Assembly: GCF_028735875.1 (NCBI RefSeq)
Contig: NZ_CP117834.1
Span: forward strand, 1,848,001 to 1,912,000
DNA: 64,000 bases
Origin: Shouchella hunanensis
GTDB taxonomy: Bacteria; Bacillota; Bacilli; Bacillales; Bacillaceae_D
Direction: 5' to 3'
Shown here in pieces: positions 1 to 9,099 of the stretch; position 1 is the first letter of the stretch; the number at the start of each line of letters is the position of its first letter. The translations under genes and the position numbers were made by a program. The notes beneath the pieces are model-generated. The model saw only the letters and a program-made list of their open reading frames with translations, was not told the origin of the DNA and searched no databases.

Positions 1-839
1 ATCGGCATAACCGCTTCATTCATCTCTTCCTCATACATCGATGCGGCGATTGTCCAACCAGTGATTTCATTGGATTTAAAGGTTAAAAGTTGATCGTCTC
101 CGTTAGATGTATAAGATAGAAAGCCTTCGTTATTTTCACTATAGGATAGAAAAGATTCATCAGCTTCGGTTCCCGGCTCTTCATAAGGATGAGATACATA
201 AGTATTGTTTTCATCTAATAAAAATACGTAGCCTGTTTGGCCAATGGAGATACTGGATAAAAGATCTGAGATAACGGTTAACTCTAAATTAAGAGCGGCA
301 ACACCTAATCCGTCATCTGTCGTACGGGCAATGGTTGTTACAGGTTGTTCGGAAGACTGAGAGATATAAGGCGATGTGATGATAACGTCTCCAGACTGTT
401 CCATCGCACGTTGGTACCAAGGTCTTTCCCTTGGATCATAGTCAGGTGGATTTTGAAAAGACGAGGGTGAGTTAATGAAATCGCCAGTTTCCATACCAAC
501 ATAAGTTTGTTCAACATGGTTTTTAGTTGCTTGGAAAGAATCAAGCAAGAATCGCTGAGCTCCTGGGTCGTCCTCGGAGAAATCTGCTAAATCACTGGCT
601 GAAGCAATATAGTCAATATTCTCTACTTGAGATTCTATAAAAAGACTAAGGGTTTCATCTACAATGGCAAGGCTCTCCTCGGTAGCAGAAGTCATTTCAT
701 CCATTACAGCTTCTTTTGCATTTTGATAAGAAATAACCCCAATGAGAGAACTTGGAATGACTAAAATAGCAGTAAAACCAATAAATAATTTCGTTCGTAA
801 CTGCATAAATTGGATACTTTGTAAAAACCGTTTCAACAT
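1..839 (-). CDS. Methyl-accepting chemotaxis protein, N-terminal sensor part (partial)
   Basis: Reading leftward from an ATG at 839 (AGGAG about 10 nt upstream) the frame stays open to the window edge. About 279 residues are visible: a membrane segment near residues 18-37, then an extracellular double-Cache sensor domain carrying DPRERPWYQRA at about 135-145 and a following TSPY motif, the ligand pocket signature of dCache receptors. The HAMP and signalling domains lie outside the window. It should be a transmembrane chemoreceptor for small molecules, possibly amino acids. A sensor kinase or diguanylate cyclase with the same sensor cannot be excluded because the output domain is missing. Confidence 0.8.
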   Translation of the reverse strand, partial: MLKRFLQSIQFMQLRTKLFIGFTAILVIPSSLIGVISYQNAKEAVMDEMTSATEESLAIVDETLSLFIESQVENIDYIASASDLADFSEDDPGAQRFLLDSFQATKNHVEQTYVGMETGDFINSPSSFQNPPDYDPRERPWYQRAMEQSGDVIITSPYISQSSEQPVTTIARTTDDGLGVAALNLELTVISDLLSSISIGQTGYVFLLDENNTYVSHPYEEPGTEADESFLSYSENNEGFLSYTSNGDDQLLTFKSNEITGWTIAASMYEEEMNEAVMP

Positions 840-973
840 AATCAATCTTCTCCTAACTGTTTTACATAAACCGCAACACCCTTAATATCGTCATGAATAA
901 ATGTATATTGAACCTTTTATATGAAAATAATCAAATCAAATTAAATAACGGAAACGACGGTGAAGCTAGAAAA

Positions 974-1006
974 TAAAAAAAGGATGATCAACTGATCATC
1001 CTTTTT
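974..1006 (-). terminator. Rho-independent terminator of pspA
   Basis: A near-perfect 14-bp stem (AAAAAGGATGATCA and its complement) with a 2-nt loop lies just after the pspA stop codon. It has T-runs on both strands, so it may work in both directions. Confidence 0.85.
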
Positions 1007-1010
1007 GGTA

Positions 1011-1685
1011 TTATTTATTACTATTTAACTTCGCTTTTAAAGCAGCAAGTTCATCGTCAACCCCGCTTGATTGATCAAGGGCAGCTAATTCATCATCAAG
1101 TGATTTATTAGCGCTTCTAAGCTCGCCTTTCGCGTCGGCCTCTGCTTCTTGGCGCATGACTTTCTCTTCCATTCGGTTAAAGCCACCGCGCGCACCGCTA
1201 TTACCAATAGATGAAAGAGACTCGTTCACTTTCGCGCGTGCTTTAGCGCTTTCTGAACGTGCTTTCAGTGAATCTTTCTTCATATTCATATCACGGTATT
1301 CGTCTTTCATTTCACGGAGCTTATCTTTTAGTTCTTCTGATAATTTCGCTGATTCAGCATGAGACTCTTGTAGTGCATCGCGTTGCCCTACATGTTTATT
1401 CTTGTCTTCTAATACACGACGAGCGAGATCTTCATCGCCAGATTCAAGTGCGCGCATGGCTTGCTCTTCTCGTTTAGAGACGAGTTCAGTAGCCTCATCG
1501 GCTTGTTTTTTGAGCATTTTTTCGTTAGCGATTTGTTTAGCAACAGCAGCCTCAACCTCAGAAATGTCTTTCTCCATATCAAGCAAATATTGATCAAGCA
1601 TCTTGCCTGGATCTTCTGCTTTGTTTAACATTGAATTCATTTCGGAAGAGACAATAGTACGAACACGATTAAAGAAACGAAACAT
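1011..1685 (-). CDS. pspA: PspA/IM30 family phage-shock protein
   Basis: A 224-residue protein starting MFRFFNRVRTIV, almost entirely charged alpha-helix and coiled coil, as in PspA/IM30/LiaH. These are peripheral membrane proteins that form ESCRT-III-like rods and protect the membrane under envelope stress. The N-terminal amphipathic helix (residues 1-20) is the membrane-binding part. I chose the ATG at 1685 because AAGGGGG stands 6-7 nt upstream; a longer frame up to 1778 adds a non-family N-terminus. It appears monocistronic, with its own terminator. Whether it belongs to a lia-type or psp-type response cannot be told without a neighbouring sensor. Confidence 0.93.
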   Translation of the reverse strand: MFRFFNRVRTIVSSEMNSMLNKAEDPGKMLDQYLLDMEKDISEVEAAVAKQIANEKMLKKQADEATELVSKREEQAMRALESGDEDLARRVLEDKNKHVGQRDALQESHAESAKLSEELKDKLREMKDEYRDMNMKKDSLKARSESAKARAKVNESLSSIGNSGARGGFNRMEEKVMRQEAEADAKGELRSANKSLDDELAALDQSSGVDDELAALKAKLNSNK

Positions 1686-1881
1686 CGGATCTTCCCCCTT
1701 TAAAATAAGTACCCCTAAGATAGCATATCTTGCTTGCTTATAGATGTAAATACGTAAAGGAAATCGAAATGGTTTCATTTTTTATTTCGAGTAACGATTG
1801 TAAAAAGACGGCCGCTGCTTCTTTCAAGCTGTCTCTCTATGGTATGCTTAAGGTAAAGACAGAAGTCGGGGAGTGGGACGT

Positions 1882-2406
1882 ATGAAGCGAATTGCCATTG
1901 ATATGGATGAAGTGATGGCCGATTTCACAAAAAAACATCTTGCACTTTTTAATGCGGATTATAATGAAGCCATTACGGTGGAAGATTTACAAGGGAAGAA
2001 ACTGAGGGATTTGCGTCCACATTTAGTAAATGAGATTAGAGAGTATTTAAAAGACCCTACCTATTTTCGCGATTTAGACGTGATGAAAGATGCGCAAGAG
2101 GTGATAAAAGAATTAAGCGAGTCGTTTGAAATTTATATTGCGACAGCGGCGATGCATTTTCCATCATCCTTTACTGCGAAGTATGAATGGCTTCAAGAGC
2201 ATTTTCCATTTTTAGATGACCAGCATTTTGTCTTTTGTGGCGATAAGAGTGTCATAAAAGCAGATTACTTAATTGATGACAATGTGTATCAGCTTGAACG
2301 ATTTACTGGAGAGGGTATCCTTTTTACAGCACCTCATAATATTCATGAGAATCGTTTTACACGTGTGAATTCTTGGGCAAATGTAAGAAACTTTTTTCTG
2401 AAATAG
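1882..2406 (+). CDS. 5'(3')-deoxyribonucleotidase (NT5C/YorS-like HAD phosphatase)
   Basis: A 174-residue HAD-superfamily protein. DMDEV at residues 7-11 gives the two catalytic aspartates, and the C-terminal DYLIDDN segment is the metal-binding motif IV. The family (cytosolic 5' nucleotidase, deoxy, type C) removes phosphate from deoxyribonucleoside monophosphates and regulates dNTP pools. I chose ATG 1882 over GTG 1873 because GGGGAGTGGG lies 6-10 nt ahead of the ATG. It is monocistronic and ends in a hairpin. Substrate range is inferred from the family only. Confidence 0.88.
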   Translation: MKRIAIDMDEVMADFTKKHLALFNADYNEAITVEDLQGKKLRDLRPHLVNEIREYLKDPTYFRDLDVMKDAQEVIKELSESFEIYIATAAMHFPSSFTAKYEWLQEHFPFLDDQHFVFCGDKSVIKADYLIDDNVYQLERFTGEGILFTAPHNIHENRFTRVNSWANVRNFFLK

Positions 2407-2410
2407 AGCC

Positions 2411-2457
2411 AATGTAAGGAGAACCGGACATCATTTCGGATTTCCTTGCATTTTTTT
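2411..2457 (+). terminator. Terminator after the deoxyribonucleotidase gene
   Basis: An imperfect 17-bp inverted repeat (arms start AATGTAAGGA and end TCCTTGCATT) is followed by seven T residues, a few bases after the stop codon. Confidence 0.8.
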
Positions 2458-2671
2458 ATTCATTCTTCCTAAGCGTGCAGCTCTTGTATGTATGCTGTAA
2501 AGGTGTGGATAGAAAGAATGACCGTTAGCAAAAATGCGTTGTAGAAAGAGAACGTCGTTTGTTGCGGCAAGGAGCAAATCTCAAGCGTTAAACTTGAGCA
2601 CACGACCCTAGCTTTATTTCATTAGATTCACAACCACTCTTTACGAGGTAGTACTAAAACATAGGCAAAGT
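2458..2671. other. Non-coding gap
   Basis: About 210 bases between two terminators. I found no open frame with a ribosome binding site, no tRNA-like structure and no clear repeat here. Confidence 0.6.
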
Positions 2672-2675
2672 AAAA

Positions 2676-2701
2676 AGAGCAGAGGGTTCATCCTCTGCTC
2701 T
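2676..2701 (-). terminator. Terminator of the small membrane protein gene
   Basis: A perfect 10-bp stem AGAGCAGAGG / CCTCTGCTCT with a 6-nt loop. On the minus strand a T-run follows it directly. Confidence 0.85.
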
Positions 2702-2706
2702 GTCCG

Positions 2707-2853
2707 TTACCCTTTTCGACGACCAGAAATTAATTGGAAAATAAGCACAACTAGTGCAACGACCAATAAAATGTGAACAAGGTTTCCACCTATTTCGCCA
2801 ATAAATCCAAGTAACCATAAAACTAAAATAACAATAAGTGCAGTCCAGAGCAT
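2707..2853 (-). CDS. Small membrane protein, lmo0937 family
   Basis: A 48-residue hydrophobic peptide beginning MLWTALIVILVLWLLG and ending GRRKG, with two membrane helices split by a Gly/Glu turn. This matches the lmo0937-type proteins common in Bacillaceae and Listeria, whose function is unknown though some members are stress-induced. AAGGAGGGC stands 7 nt before the ATG, and a strong terminator follows the stop. It is easily missed because of its size. Confidence 0.88.
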   Translation of the reverse strand: MLWTALIVILVLWLLGFIGEIGGNLVHILLVVALVVLIFQLISGRRKG

Positions 2854-2951
2854 GATTCAGCCCTCCTTAATATCGATAGGTTATGGTTTCCCTCTAAATC
2901 TCAAAGTAAACTGAGACTTTCTTCCATATTAGGAGACTCCAAAGTCTTTAA

Positions 2952-3056
2952 ATGCAACCGACTAGTCTGAGGGATCCTGATGGAAATGAATGGGAGTATT
3001 TTTATACGAAGGAAGATGTCGATGTAAAAGACGGCTTTACTTGGTGTAAAGAATGA
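2952..3056 (+). pseudogene. C-terminal remnant of an ArsI/CadI-like vicinal-oxygen-chelate protein
   Basis: The frame ending in TGA at 3054-3056 reads RDPDGNEWEYFYTKEDV and then a short tail. DPDGNEWEFFYTK is the C-terminal signature of ArsI (C-As lyase) and CadI-like glyoxalase-fold proteins. An in-frame TAA lies just before the ATG at 2952, and the upstream part, with the metal-binding His and thiolate cysteines, is gone. The remnant sits directly in front of the arsR promoter, so an arsI gene probably once formed part of this resistance locus. It has no ribosome binding site of its own and is unlikely to be functional. Confidence 0.7.
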
Positions 3057-3060
3057 ATCG

Positions 3061-3116
3061 TATATAAGTAAATATTAATATATAGATTGACTTATATAAT
3101 TATTTACTTATATAAT
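3061..3116 (+). promoter_or_regulatory. ars promoter with ArsR operator palindrome
   Basis: TTGACT at 3087-3092 and TATAAT at 3111-3116 are 18 bp apart. A perfect 14-bp inverted repeat (TATATAAGTAAATA at 3061-3074, TATTTACTTATATA at 3101-3114) has its right arm over the spacer and -10 element. The position and the AT-rich ATATAA/TTACTTATAT sequence fit ArsR autorepression released by arsenite. Confidence 0.7.
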
Positions 3117-3140
3117 GGCTATCAGAGAGGTGAGTCATAC

Positions 3141-3482
3141 ATGGAAAGTACAACATTAACAATGACGGAGCTAACTACATGCTTAAAGGTTATTGGTGAT
3201 CCAACTCGTTTTTTAATGCTTAAATTAGTTGAGAAGAAGACCTATTGTGTGTGTGAGTTCGTTGAAATGCTTGGGCTCAGTCAACCAGCTGTAAGTCAGC
3301 ATTTACGGAAATTAAAAGATTTAGGGGTACTAACAGAAGAAAGAAGAGAGCAATGGCGTTATTTTACTCTCAATACGACCTCTACTTATTTTCCTGTGGT
3401 CCGTGATCTTCTTCAATATAGTGACGATCAAGATGAACGCTATCTTCAAGCTTTAGAAAAAGAAGGGCTTGCGAGTTGTTAA
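3141..3482 (+). CDS. arsR: Arsenical resistance operon repressor ArsR
   Basis: A 113-residue winged-helix repressor of the ArsR/SmtB family. The metal-binding motif is CVC at residues 36-38 in the alpha-3 helix (KTYCVCEFVEML), followed by the recognition helix with SQPAVSQHLRKLKDLG at about 48-63. Arsenite or antimonite binding to these cysteines releases the operator. I chose ATG 3141 because GAGAGGTGAG stands just upstream; an earlier ATG at 3087 lies within the promoter itself. It is first in arsR-arsB-arsC, 13 nt before arsB. Confidence 0.95.
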   Translation: MESTTLTMTELTTCLKVIGDPTRFLMLKLVEKKTYCVCEFVEMLGLSQPAVSQHLRKLKDLGVLTEERREQWRYFTLNTTSTYFPVVRDLLQYSDDQDERYLQALEKEGLASC

Positions 3483-3495
3483 AGGGGATTAGAAA

Positions 3496-4794
3496 ATGGT
3501 AGATGTGATCATAGCTTCGTTGATCTTTGTTGTAACATTAGTGTTTGTTATTTGGCAACCAAAAAACTTGAACATTGGATGGTCAGCTTGTGGGGGAGCC
3601 GTACTTGCTCTTTTACTTGGTGTGGTTCATTTTACTGATGTGATTGATGTAACAGGAATTGTTTGGAACGCAACACTTACGTTCATTGCCGTCATTATTA
3701 TCTCGCTCATTTTAGACGAGATTGGCTTTTTCGAATGGTCAGCTCTACATATGGCGAGGGTCGCTAAAGGAAATGCCGTTCTTATGTTTATTTATGTCTG
3801 TTTACTAGGTTCGGTTGTTGCCGCTTTTTTTGCCAACGATGGGGCTGCACTAATTTTAACGCCTATTGTATTAGCAATGGTTCGTTCGTTAAATTTTAAT
3901 GAAAAGATGGTATTTCCATTTATTATTGCAAGTGGATTTATTGCTGACACAACGTCACTTCCACTTGTCGTGAGTAATTTAGTCAATATTGTTTCAGCTG
4001 ATTATTTTGGTATTGGCTTTATTGAATATGCCACCCATATGATCGTGCCAAACCTTTTTGCTCTAATCGCAAGTATTATTGTCTTGCTTCTTTATTTTAG
4101 AAAGAGCATCCCGAGGCGGTATGATTACGCTCAACTAAAAGAGCCGATGTTGGCGATTAAAGATCGAAGAATCTTTCGCCTCTCTTGGGTGGTATTAGGA
4201 TTACTTCTTGTTGGGTATATGGGCAGTGAATTCGTTGAAATTCCAGTATCGATTGTTGCTGGTGTCATTGCTATGTTATTCTTACTTATTTCTAGAACGA
4301 GCTCTGCCGTAAATACAACAGCTGTCCTAAAAGGGGCTCCATGGAATATCGTTTTTTTTTCCATTGGAATGTATGTCGTGGTTTATGGACTACGCAATGT
4401 CGGGTTAACGGATGTATTAGCAGATGCTATCTTTATCATAGCGGATCAAGGGCTTTTTGTTGCGACAATGGGAATGGGGTTTATAGCCGCTATTCTTTCA
4501 TCCATTATGAACAACTTGCCGACGGTTTTAATTAATGCCATTGCAATAGGTGAATCAGGAACGACTGGATTGACGAAAGAAGCCTTAATTTATGCCAATG
4601 TTATTGGCGCGGACTTAGGGCCGAAAATTACCCCAATTGGTTCACTTGCTACGTTGCTTTGGTTACATGTGCTTTCTAAAAAAGGTGTAAAAATTTCATG
4701 GGGAACGTATTTCAAGACAGGTATCATTATTACGATTCCTGTTCTATTCCTTACCTTACTTGGCTTATATATATGGCTATTAATCATTTACTAA
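3496..4794 (+). CDS. arsB: Arsenite efflux pump ArsB
   Basis: A 432-residue, very hydrophobic protein with about 11-12 membrane segments, matching the ArsB family of arsenite/antimonite:H+ antiporters in length. Family segments seen include [16 protein letters not shown] near residue 115 and [14 protein letters not shown] in the second half. It extrudes As(III) produced by ArsC. AAAGGGGATTAG precedes the ATG. It lies between arsR and arsC with short gaps, so the three are one transcript. Confidence 0.95.
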   Translation: MVDVIIASLIFVVTLVFVIWQPKNLNIGWSACGGAVLALLLGVVHFTDVIDVTGIVWNATLTFIAVIIISLILDEIGFFEWSALHMARVAKGNAVLMFIYVCLLGSVVAAFFANDGAALILTPIVLAMVRSLNFNEKMVFPFIIASGFIADTTSLPLVVSNLVNIVSADYFGIGFIEYATHMIVPNLFALIASIIVLLLYFRKSIPRRYDYAQLKEPMLAIKDRRIFRLSWVVLGLLLVGYMGSEFVEIPVSIVAGVIAMLFLLISRTSSAVNTTAVLKGAPWNIVFFSIGMYVVVYGLRNVGLTDVLADAIFIIADQGLFVATMGMGFIAAILSSIMNNLPTVLINAIAIGESGTTGLTKEALIYANVIGADLGPKITPIGSLATLLWLHVLSKKGVKISWGTYFKTGIIITIPVLFLTLLGLYIWLLIIY

Positions 4795-4807
4795 AGGAGA
4801 ATGAAGC

Positions 4808-5224
4808 ATGAAAAAAACAATCTACTTTTTATGTACTGGAAACTCATGCCGCTCGCAAATGGCAGAAGGGTGGGCAAAGTATTATTTGCAAGATGAATGG
4901 GATGTATATAGCGCAGGCATTGAAGCGCATGGTTTAAATCCAAATGCTGTTAAAGCAATGGAGGAAGTAGAGGTTGACATTTCCAACCAAACGTCAGACA
5001 TGATTGATAATACATTGCTTAACAACGCAGACTTCGTTGTAACATTATGTGGAGATGCGGCTGACAAATGTCCAATGACTCCACCTCACGTAAAGCGTGC
5101 TCATTGGGGATTTGATGATCCTGCTAAAGCAGAAGGTTCCGAAGAAGAAAGATGGGCAGTCTTTCAACGTGTCCGTGATGAGATTGGTTTAAGGATAAAA
5201 GCATTTAAAGAAACAGGGAAATAA
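4808..5224 (+). CDS. arsC: Arsenate reductase ArsC (thioredoxin-coupled)
   Basis: A 138-residue protein of the low-molecular-weight phosphatase fold. The nucleophile loop is CTGNSCRS (Cys9), and the redox pair Cys81 and Cys88 lies in CGDAADKC, exactly the arrangement of the thioredoxin-dependent Bacillus/Staphylococcus type. It reduces arsenate to arsenite, which ArsB exports. AAAGGAG stands 7-8 nt before the ATG, 13 nt after arsB. A terminator closes the operon. Confidence 0.96.
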   Translation: MKKTIYFLCTGNSCRSQMAEGWAKYYLQDEWDVYSAGIEAHGLNPNAVKAMEEVEVDISNQTSDMIDNTLLNNADFVVTLCGDAADKCPMTPPHVKRAHWGFDDPAKAEGSEEERWAVFQRVRDEIGLRIKAFKETGK

Positions 5225-5228
5225 AGTG

Positions 5229-5264
5229 AAAAACACAGCTCCTTTGCAGGATTCTGTGTTTTTT
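5229..5264 (+). terminator. Terminator of the ars operon
   Basis: AAAAACACAG and CTGTGTTTTTT form a 10-bp stem right after arsC, ending in a T-run. Confidence 0.8.
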
Positions 5265-5331
5265 GTACGAGCAGAAGACAACCAAATGACATGATGGCTT
5301 AAATAAAATGATAAAGGTGAGTGAAGAAATA

Positions 5332-6129
5332 ATGGAGGAAACGTATTCTAATTTAAAAGATGTATTATCAAATTCGACAATAACAATTTCAAATGAATTA
5401 ATTACTACCATGTTACATTCAATTGGAAATACTGATTCGGTTTTAAGAGATGATCTGATATACGGTACTTTTCATAAATGGATTAGTAATAAACAATTAG
5501 AGCGCAATCAAGTCAACTTTATACTAGAGGTTTGCAACAGTAATTTGTTAAAAGGATTAGGTGAAAAAGAGACTGATTCTGTTTTTAAAAGGTCTTTCTC
5601 AGCTATTGTGTGTGCTGCAATTTTAAACGCTCGATATACGGTGAACGACGACATGTTAAGAGATCTAGCGGATAATAGTCTAAAGGTGATGGTGAATGAA
5701 AAAGATCTACGGGGCTATGTAGAAAATAAAGGATGGGCACACTCAATTGCGCATACAGCGGATCTACTGGATTCAATTGTTCATTACTCTTTGTTCGGTA
5801 GAAAGATACTGTCTAGTTCCATAAATAATATGGTGGAGCCTTTGTTAAAAGGGAACGTATTTATAGATGATGAACAAGAAAGAATAGCGATTCCTTTAAC
5901 AAGTATTATTTCTTTAAGTGAAACACAAACAGAGTTAAACGAATTATTCGTTTGGATGAAACAGAAATTAGAACTAGAGAGAAATGTAGCTGGATTGTCT
6001 TTTTACAGGGTACGAACAAATTATATGGCACTTTTAAACGCTATCTATTTAAATTTACTAGAAAAAAAGGTTAACACCGATATATCGAATAACATTTTAG
6101 CTGAGCTTTTTTATATTCGTAACCTTTAA
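5332..6129 (+). CDS. DUF2785 domain protein
   Basis: About 265 residues, all alpha-helical in character. The segment DLRGYVENKGWAHSIAHTADLLDSI near residue 130 is the hallmark of DUF2785, a family of HEAT-like proteins of unknown function common in Bacillaceae. I prefer ATG 5332 because AAAGGTGAG lies about 12 nt upstream; the in-frame ATG at 5308 would add eight residues but has no ribosome binding site. It stands alone after the ars terminator. No catalytic motif is visible. Confidence 0.82.
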   Translation: MEETYSNLKDVLSNSTITISNELITTMLHSIGNTDSVLRDDLIYGTFHKWISNKQLERNQVNFILEVCNSNLLKGLGEKETDSVFKRSFSAIVCAAILNARYTVNDDMLRDLADNSLKVMVNEKDLRGYVENKGWAHSIAHTADLLDSIVHYSLFGRKILSSSINNMVEPLLKGNVFIDDEQERIAIPLTSIISLSETQTELNELFVWMKQKLELERNVAGLSFYRVRTNYMALLNAIYLNLLEKKVNTDISNNILAELFYIRNL

Positions 6130-6274
6130 ATGTTCCGGCGTGGGCTAAGTTTAGTTATACGAAAAATGTAAGGTGCATAGTCAGGTATTTATTTTCTAAT
6201 TCGGCCTATTATTGTTGCGGGGGTTTCACACAGGTATAGAAGCCAGTTCTATGGCCGATGTTCTTCTTTAATCT

Positions 6275-7438
6275 TTATTTAAATCCAGAATGAGAAGGAA
6301 CCTCGGATCTAAATGAGACAGTTACTACGATAAACGATAGCACTAAAGCAAAACCAGCTAAAAGAAAAGAAAATTGGAAATGTATGAACTCAATAAATAT
6401 ACCGGCAACAGAAGGTCCTATAATTTGCCCGAAAGCGTAAATCACGGTTAATCCACTCACGAGATTTTTACTACCTTTAAATTGCTTACTTATACTCATA
6501 GTAAGAGTTATAATTCCTAAAAATGTTGCTCCAAAAAGGAATGCTGAAACGATTATTAAAAGTAAATGTTGTGATAACACTGGTATGAAGACTGATAGGA
6601 TTTGAATAAAGTATGCGTATTTTAATGCTCTTGAATCTGATATTATCTTTCCAAGCCAAGACCAGATGATACAGGATGGAATCGCTCCTAGACCTACAAC
6701 TGCCCATACATAAGAGGCTTCTAAAGAAAAGCTATTGTGCGTCAGTAGCCCAGTAATGAAAGTGGCATAGATAATGTATCCAAACCCCTCAAACAAATAG
6801 GATAAATAAAGGGCAGTCTTTTTTTTCTTCCCTTGATACTTATACTGAGGCTGTACTGAAAAGGTCATCTGTGTCTTATTGTGTGCCATCTTTTTTACTA
6901 TGAGTGTGATGACAACTGTCAAAAGTAGACTAATGAAGCCAAAGAATAGCCAAGTAAATGACCAGTTAACAGAATTGGTGGTGAAAGGTGTAAAGGTTCC
7001 AGTTAACAAAATGCCAAAACCGACACCACTATATAAATAGCCAGCGTATTGAGTTTTGTTTTGTTGAACTAGACGGCCTAAAACAAGATTGGTGGCTAAT
7101 ACGAAAATGAAACCGCTACTAATACCTGATAAAAATCTAAGCAAAATCCACATGAAATGGTCATCAAATAGTCCCATTAGTACGGTTGTTAGGGCATTTA
7201 TAAATAATAAAAGAATGACTGCTTTACTTGTAGGCTGGACTTTTCTGGATACAAATGCTCCTATAAAATATCCAATATAGTTCCAAGTTGCTAACATTCC
7301 TAATGCTGAAAAAGATTGGCTTGTGTCAACCTCCATATAAGGAAGTATCGGGGTATAGAGAAATCGTCCAATACCAATGACGATAGTAAGGCTAAAAAAA
7401 CCAATAACGATTAAACGAAGGGTTTCTCTGTTATTCAA
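6275..7438 (-). CDS. MFS transporter, YbfB/YjiJ family
   Basis: A roughly 387-residue major-facilitator protein with 12 membrane segments; the N-terminal GIGRFLYTPILPYM segment is the mark of the YbfB/YjiJ group. Substrate unknown. AGGTGGGG on the minus strand best serves a TTG at 7438; GTG at 7450 overlaps that site. It is transcribed divergently from a LysR-type regulator 118 bp away, a common arrangement in which the regulator controls the transporter. This link is inferred from position only. Confidence 0.85.
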   Translation of the reverse strand: MNNRETLRLIVIGFFSLTIVIGIGRFLYTPILPYMEVDTSQSFSALGMLATWNYIGYFIGAFVSRKVQPTSKAVILLLFINALTTVLMGLFDDHFMWILLRFLSGISSGFIFVLATNLVLGRLVQQNKTQYAGYLYSGVGFGILLTGTFTPFTTNSVNWSFTWLFFGFISLLLTVVITLIVKKMAHNKTQMTFSVQPQYKYQGKKKKTALYLSYLFEGFGYIIYATFITGLLTHNSFSLEASYVWAVVGLGAIPSCIIWSWLGKIISDSRALKYAYFIQILSVFIPVLSQHLLLIIVSAFLFGATFLGIITLTMSISKQFKGSKNLVSGLTVIYAFGQIIGPSVAGIFIEFIHFQFSFLLAGFALVLSFIVVTVSFRSEVPSHSGFK

Positions 7439-7556
7439 ATGTGTCCCCACCTATCAAAACGTTTTATTGCTTCAGTTTACTCTACTTGTGGTATCATTAA
7501 TAATGTTTTTATTTCATATTAGAGTTCAAAAAAAATGATAAGAGAGGGGTCATGAG

Positions 7557-8420
7557 TTGAGAATTGATGATTTAAGAACATTTGTTGAAGTATCAAAGCA
7601 TAGTAGTATGTCGAAAGCTGCTGAAGTTTTTAATGTCGGTCAATCAAATGTCACAATGAAAATGAAACGGTTGGAAGCGTATTATCAGTCTAATCTTTTC
7701 GTGCGTACCCCTCACGGTGTAAGACTTACGAACGAAGGTAAAGTTTTGTATGAACGAACGGTTACGATGTTGCATTACTGGGAACAAACAAATGAAATGA
7801 TGAGCAAGAAAGAAGTGTTTAAAGAATTATTTATTGGGTCAATGGAAACGACAGCAGCCATAAGGCTTCCATCTCTTTTAGCGGAGGTCTATCGTATGTA
7901 TCCTAATGTAATGATCAACTTGGAAACAGGAACGACGGAACAGGTTTTAAACAAATTAATGAGTTATGATATAGACGCTGGATTTATCGCAGGGCCAGTT
8001 AAACAGTCAGGCGTTAAAGGTTTTCCAATCTTCAAAGAAGAAATGGTTTTACTTACATCAAAGGATTTAGGGGAGAGGCTTGATTCTACTTTTATACAGT
8101 TAGAAGGTCAGAGTATGCTCACCTTTAAGACAGGGTGTTCCTATCGACGGTTGTTAGAAACATTCTTATATGACCATGCGCTTACTACTACTCGGAAAAT
8201 GGAATTCGGATCAATTGAGGCCATCATTGGTTGTGTGAAAAATGGAATGGGTATTTCCATTTTGCCTTATTCTGTAGTGGAAAATCATAACAATGTTACT
8301 TTAACGGCCTTACCTTCAAAATATAGTATGGTTGAGACATACTTTGTCTATCGAGAAAATGAATGGCTGTCACTATATGATGTGATCGAGAATTTCGGAA
8401 AAAATGATAAGGACGGTTGA
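7557..8420 (+). CDS. LysR family transcriptional regulator
   Basis: A 287-residue protein with the N-terminal LysR winged helix (LRTFVEVSKHSSMSKAAEVF, then QSNVTMKMKRLE at about residues 29-41) and a periplasmic-binding-protein-like effector domain from about residue 90. The start is TTG with GAGAGGGG 7 nt upstream. It probably regulates the divergent MFS gene. The recognition helix differs from the usual QPAVS pattern (VGQSNVT). Effector unknown. Confidence 0.9.
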   Translation: MRIDDLRTFVEVSKHSSMSKAAEVFNVGQSNVTMKMKRLEAYYQSNLFVRTPHGVRLTNEGKVLYERTVTMLHYWEQTNEMMSKKEVFKELFIGSMETTAAIRLPSLLAEVYRMYPNVMINLETGTTEQVLNKLMSYDIDAGFIAGPVKQSGVKGFPIFKEEMVLLTSKDLGERLDSTFIQLEGQSMLTFKTGCSYRRLLETFLYDHALTTTRKMEFGSIEAIIGCVKNGMGISILPYSVVENHNNVTLTALPSKYSMVETYFVYRENEWLSLYDVIENFGKNDKDG

Positions 8421-8612
8421 TCAAAAAGTCCGTGCACAAAACAAAGAACGGTAATTTTCTAGTATAGAGTTTCAGTAGTGTGTGTAAACCGTGATTGATT
8501 TTTAAAGAAGAACGACTTATGAATGAATTAGTAACCATTATTAATTGATCAAAAACAAGGAGAGCGGTTTCATGTGGCTCCTTGACTTGACTCGATGGTT
8601 CAAGACTTAATC

Positions 8613-8646
8613 AACAAGAGCTGATGCCTAAGCATCAGCTCTTGTT
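8613..8646. terminator. Convergent terminator
   Basis: A perfect 14-bp stem AACAAGAGCTGATG / CATCAGCTCTTGTT with a 6-nt loop, between the plus-strand LysR gene and the minus-strand ferredoxin gene. Confidence 0.8.
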
Positions 8647-8653
8647 TTGGGTG

Positions 8654-8977
8654 TCATTCCTCTGGTCGAGTACCAGGGTCCATTTGTTCGCTTGTTGCTG
8701 TTCGCAAAGGCTTCACTTTTAAATCTTTCTCAATACGAATTTGGCAGGATAGGCGTAAATGTTCGGCTGTAATCCCTTTTTTCTCTCGGGCAGCAGCTTC
8801 TAATTCGCCAATTGGACCAGCATCACCGTCAACAATTTCACAGAGACACGTCGTACAGCGTGCTTTCCCGCCACAGCGGTGAAGGATATCAACGCCGTTA
8901 TCCTCTAGAGCAAGAACAAGTTTCTTCCCTTGTTCCGCACGGAAGCTGTGATAGCCCTCAGCATGAATCATTGGCAT
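8654..8977 (-). CDS. 2Fe-2S ferredoxin
   Basis: A 107-residue plant-type [2Fe-2S] ferredoxin. The cluster ligands are Cys35, Cys41, Cys44 (CGGKARCTTC) and Cys78 (LSCQI). The soluble electron carrier's partner is unknown. Two in-frame ATGs exist, at 8986 and 8977; AGAAGGG abuts the first and is well spaced (about 9-10 nt) from the second, so I chose 8977. It is monocistronic. Confidence 0.9.
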   Translation of the reverse strand: MPMIHAEGYHSFRAEQGKKLVLALEDNGVDILHRCGGKARCTTCLCEIVDGDAGPIGELEAAAREKKGITAEHLRLSCQIRIEKDLKVKPLRTATSEQMDPGTRPEE

Positions 8978-9099
8978 CGTGTTCATTCCCTTCTACATAC
9001 AGGCTCTTTATAAGTTTAGCATGAAAGTGAAGGAAGTAGAACGATGTTTCTAAGAGGAGAGAAGGCGTAGGTGTGTTGTGCTGCATAACACAATAGGAT

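Noticed and set aside
3087-3140. Longer ArsR start at the ATG at 3087
   Set aside because: That start lies on the -35/-10 region itself, and the added residues are low-complexity; the ribosome binding site fits ATG 3141.
1011-5000. Long shadow frames opposite pspA and arsB
   Set aside because: They lie opposite genes with clear family matches, have no ribosome binding sites and give low-complexity translations.
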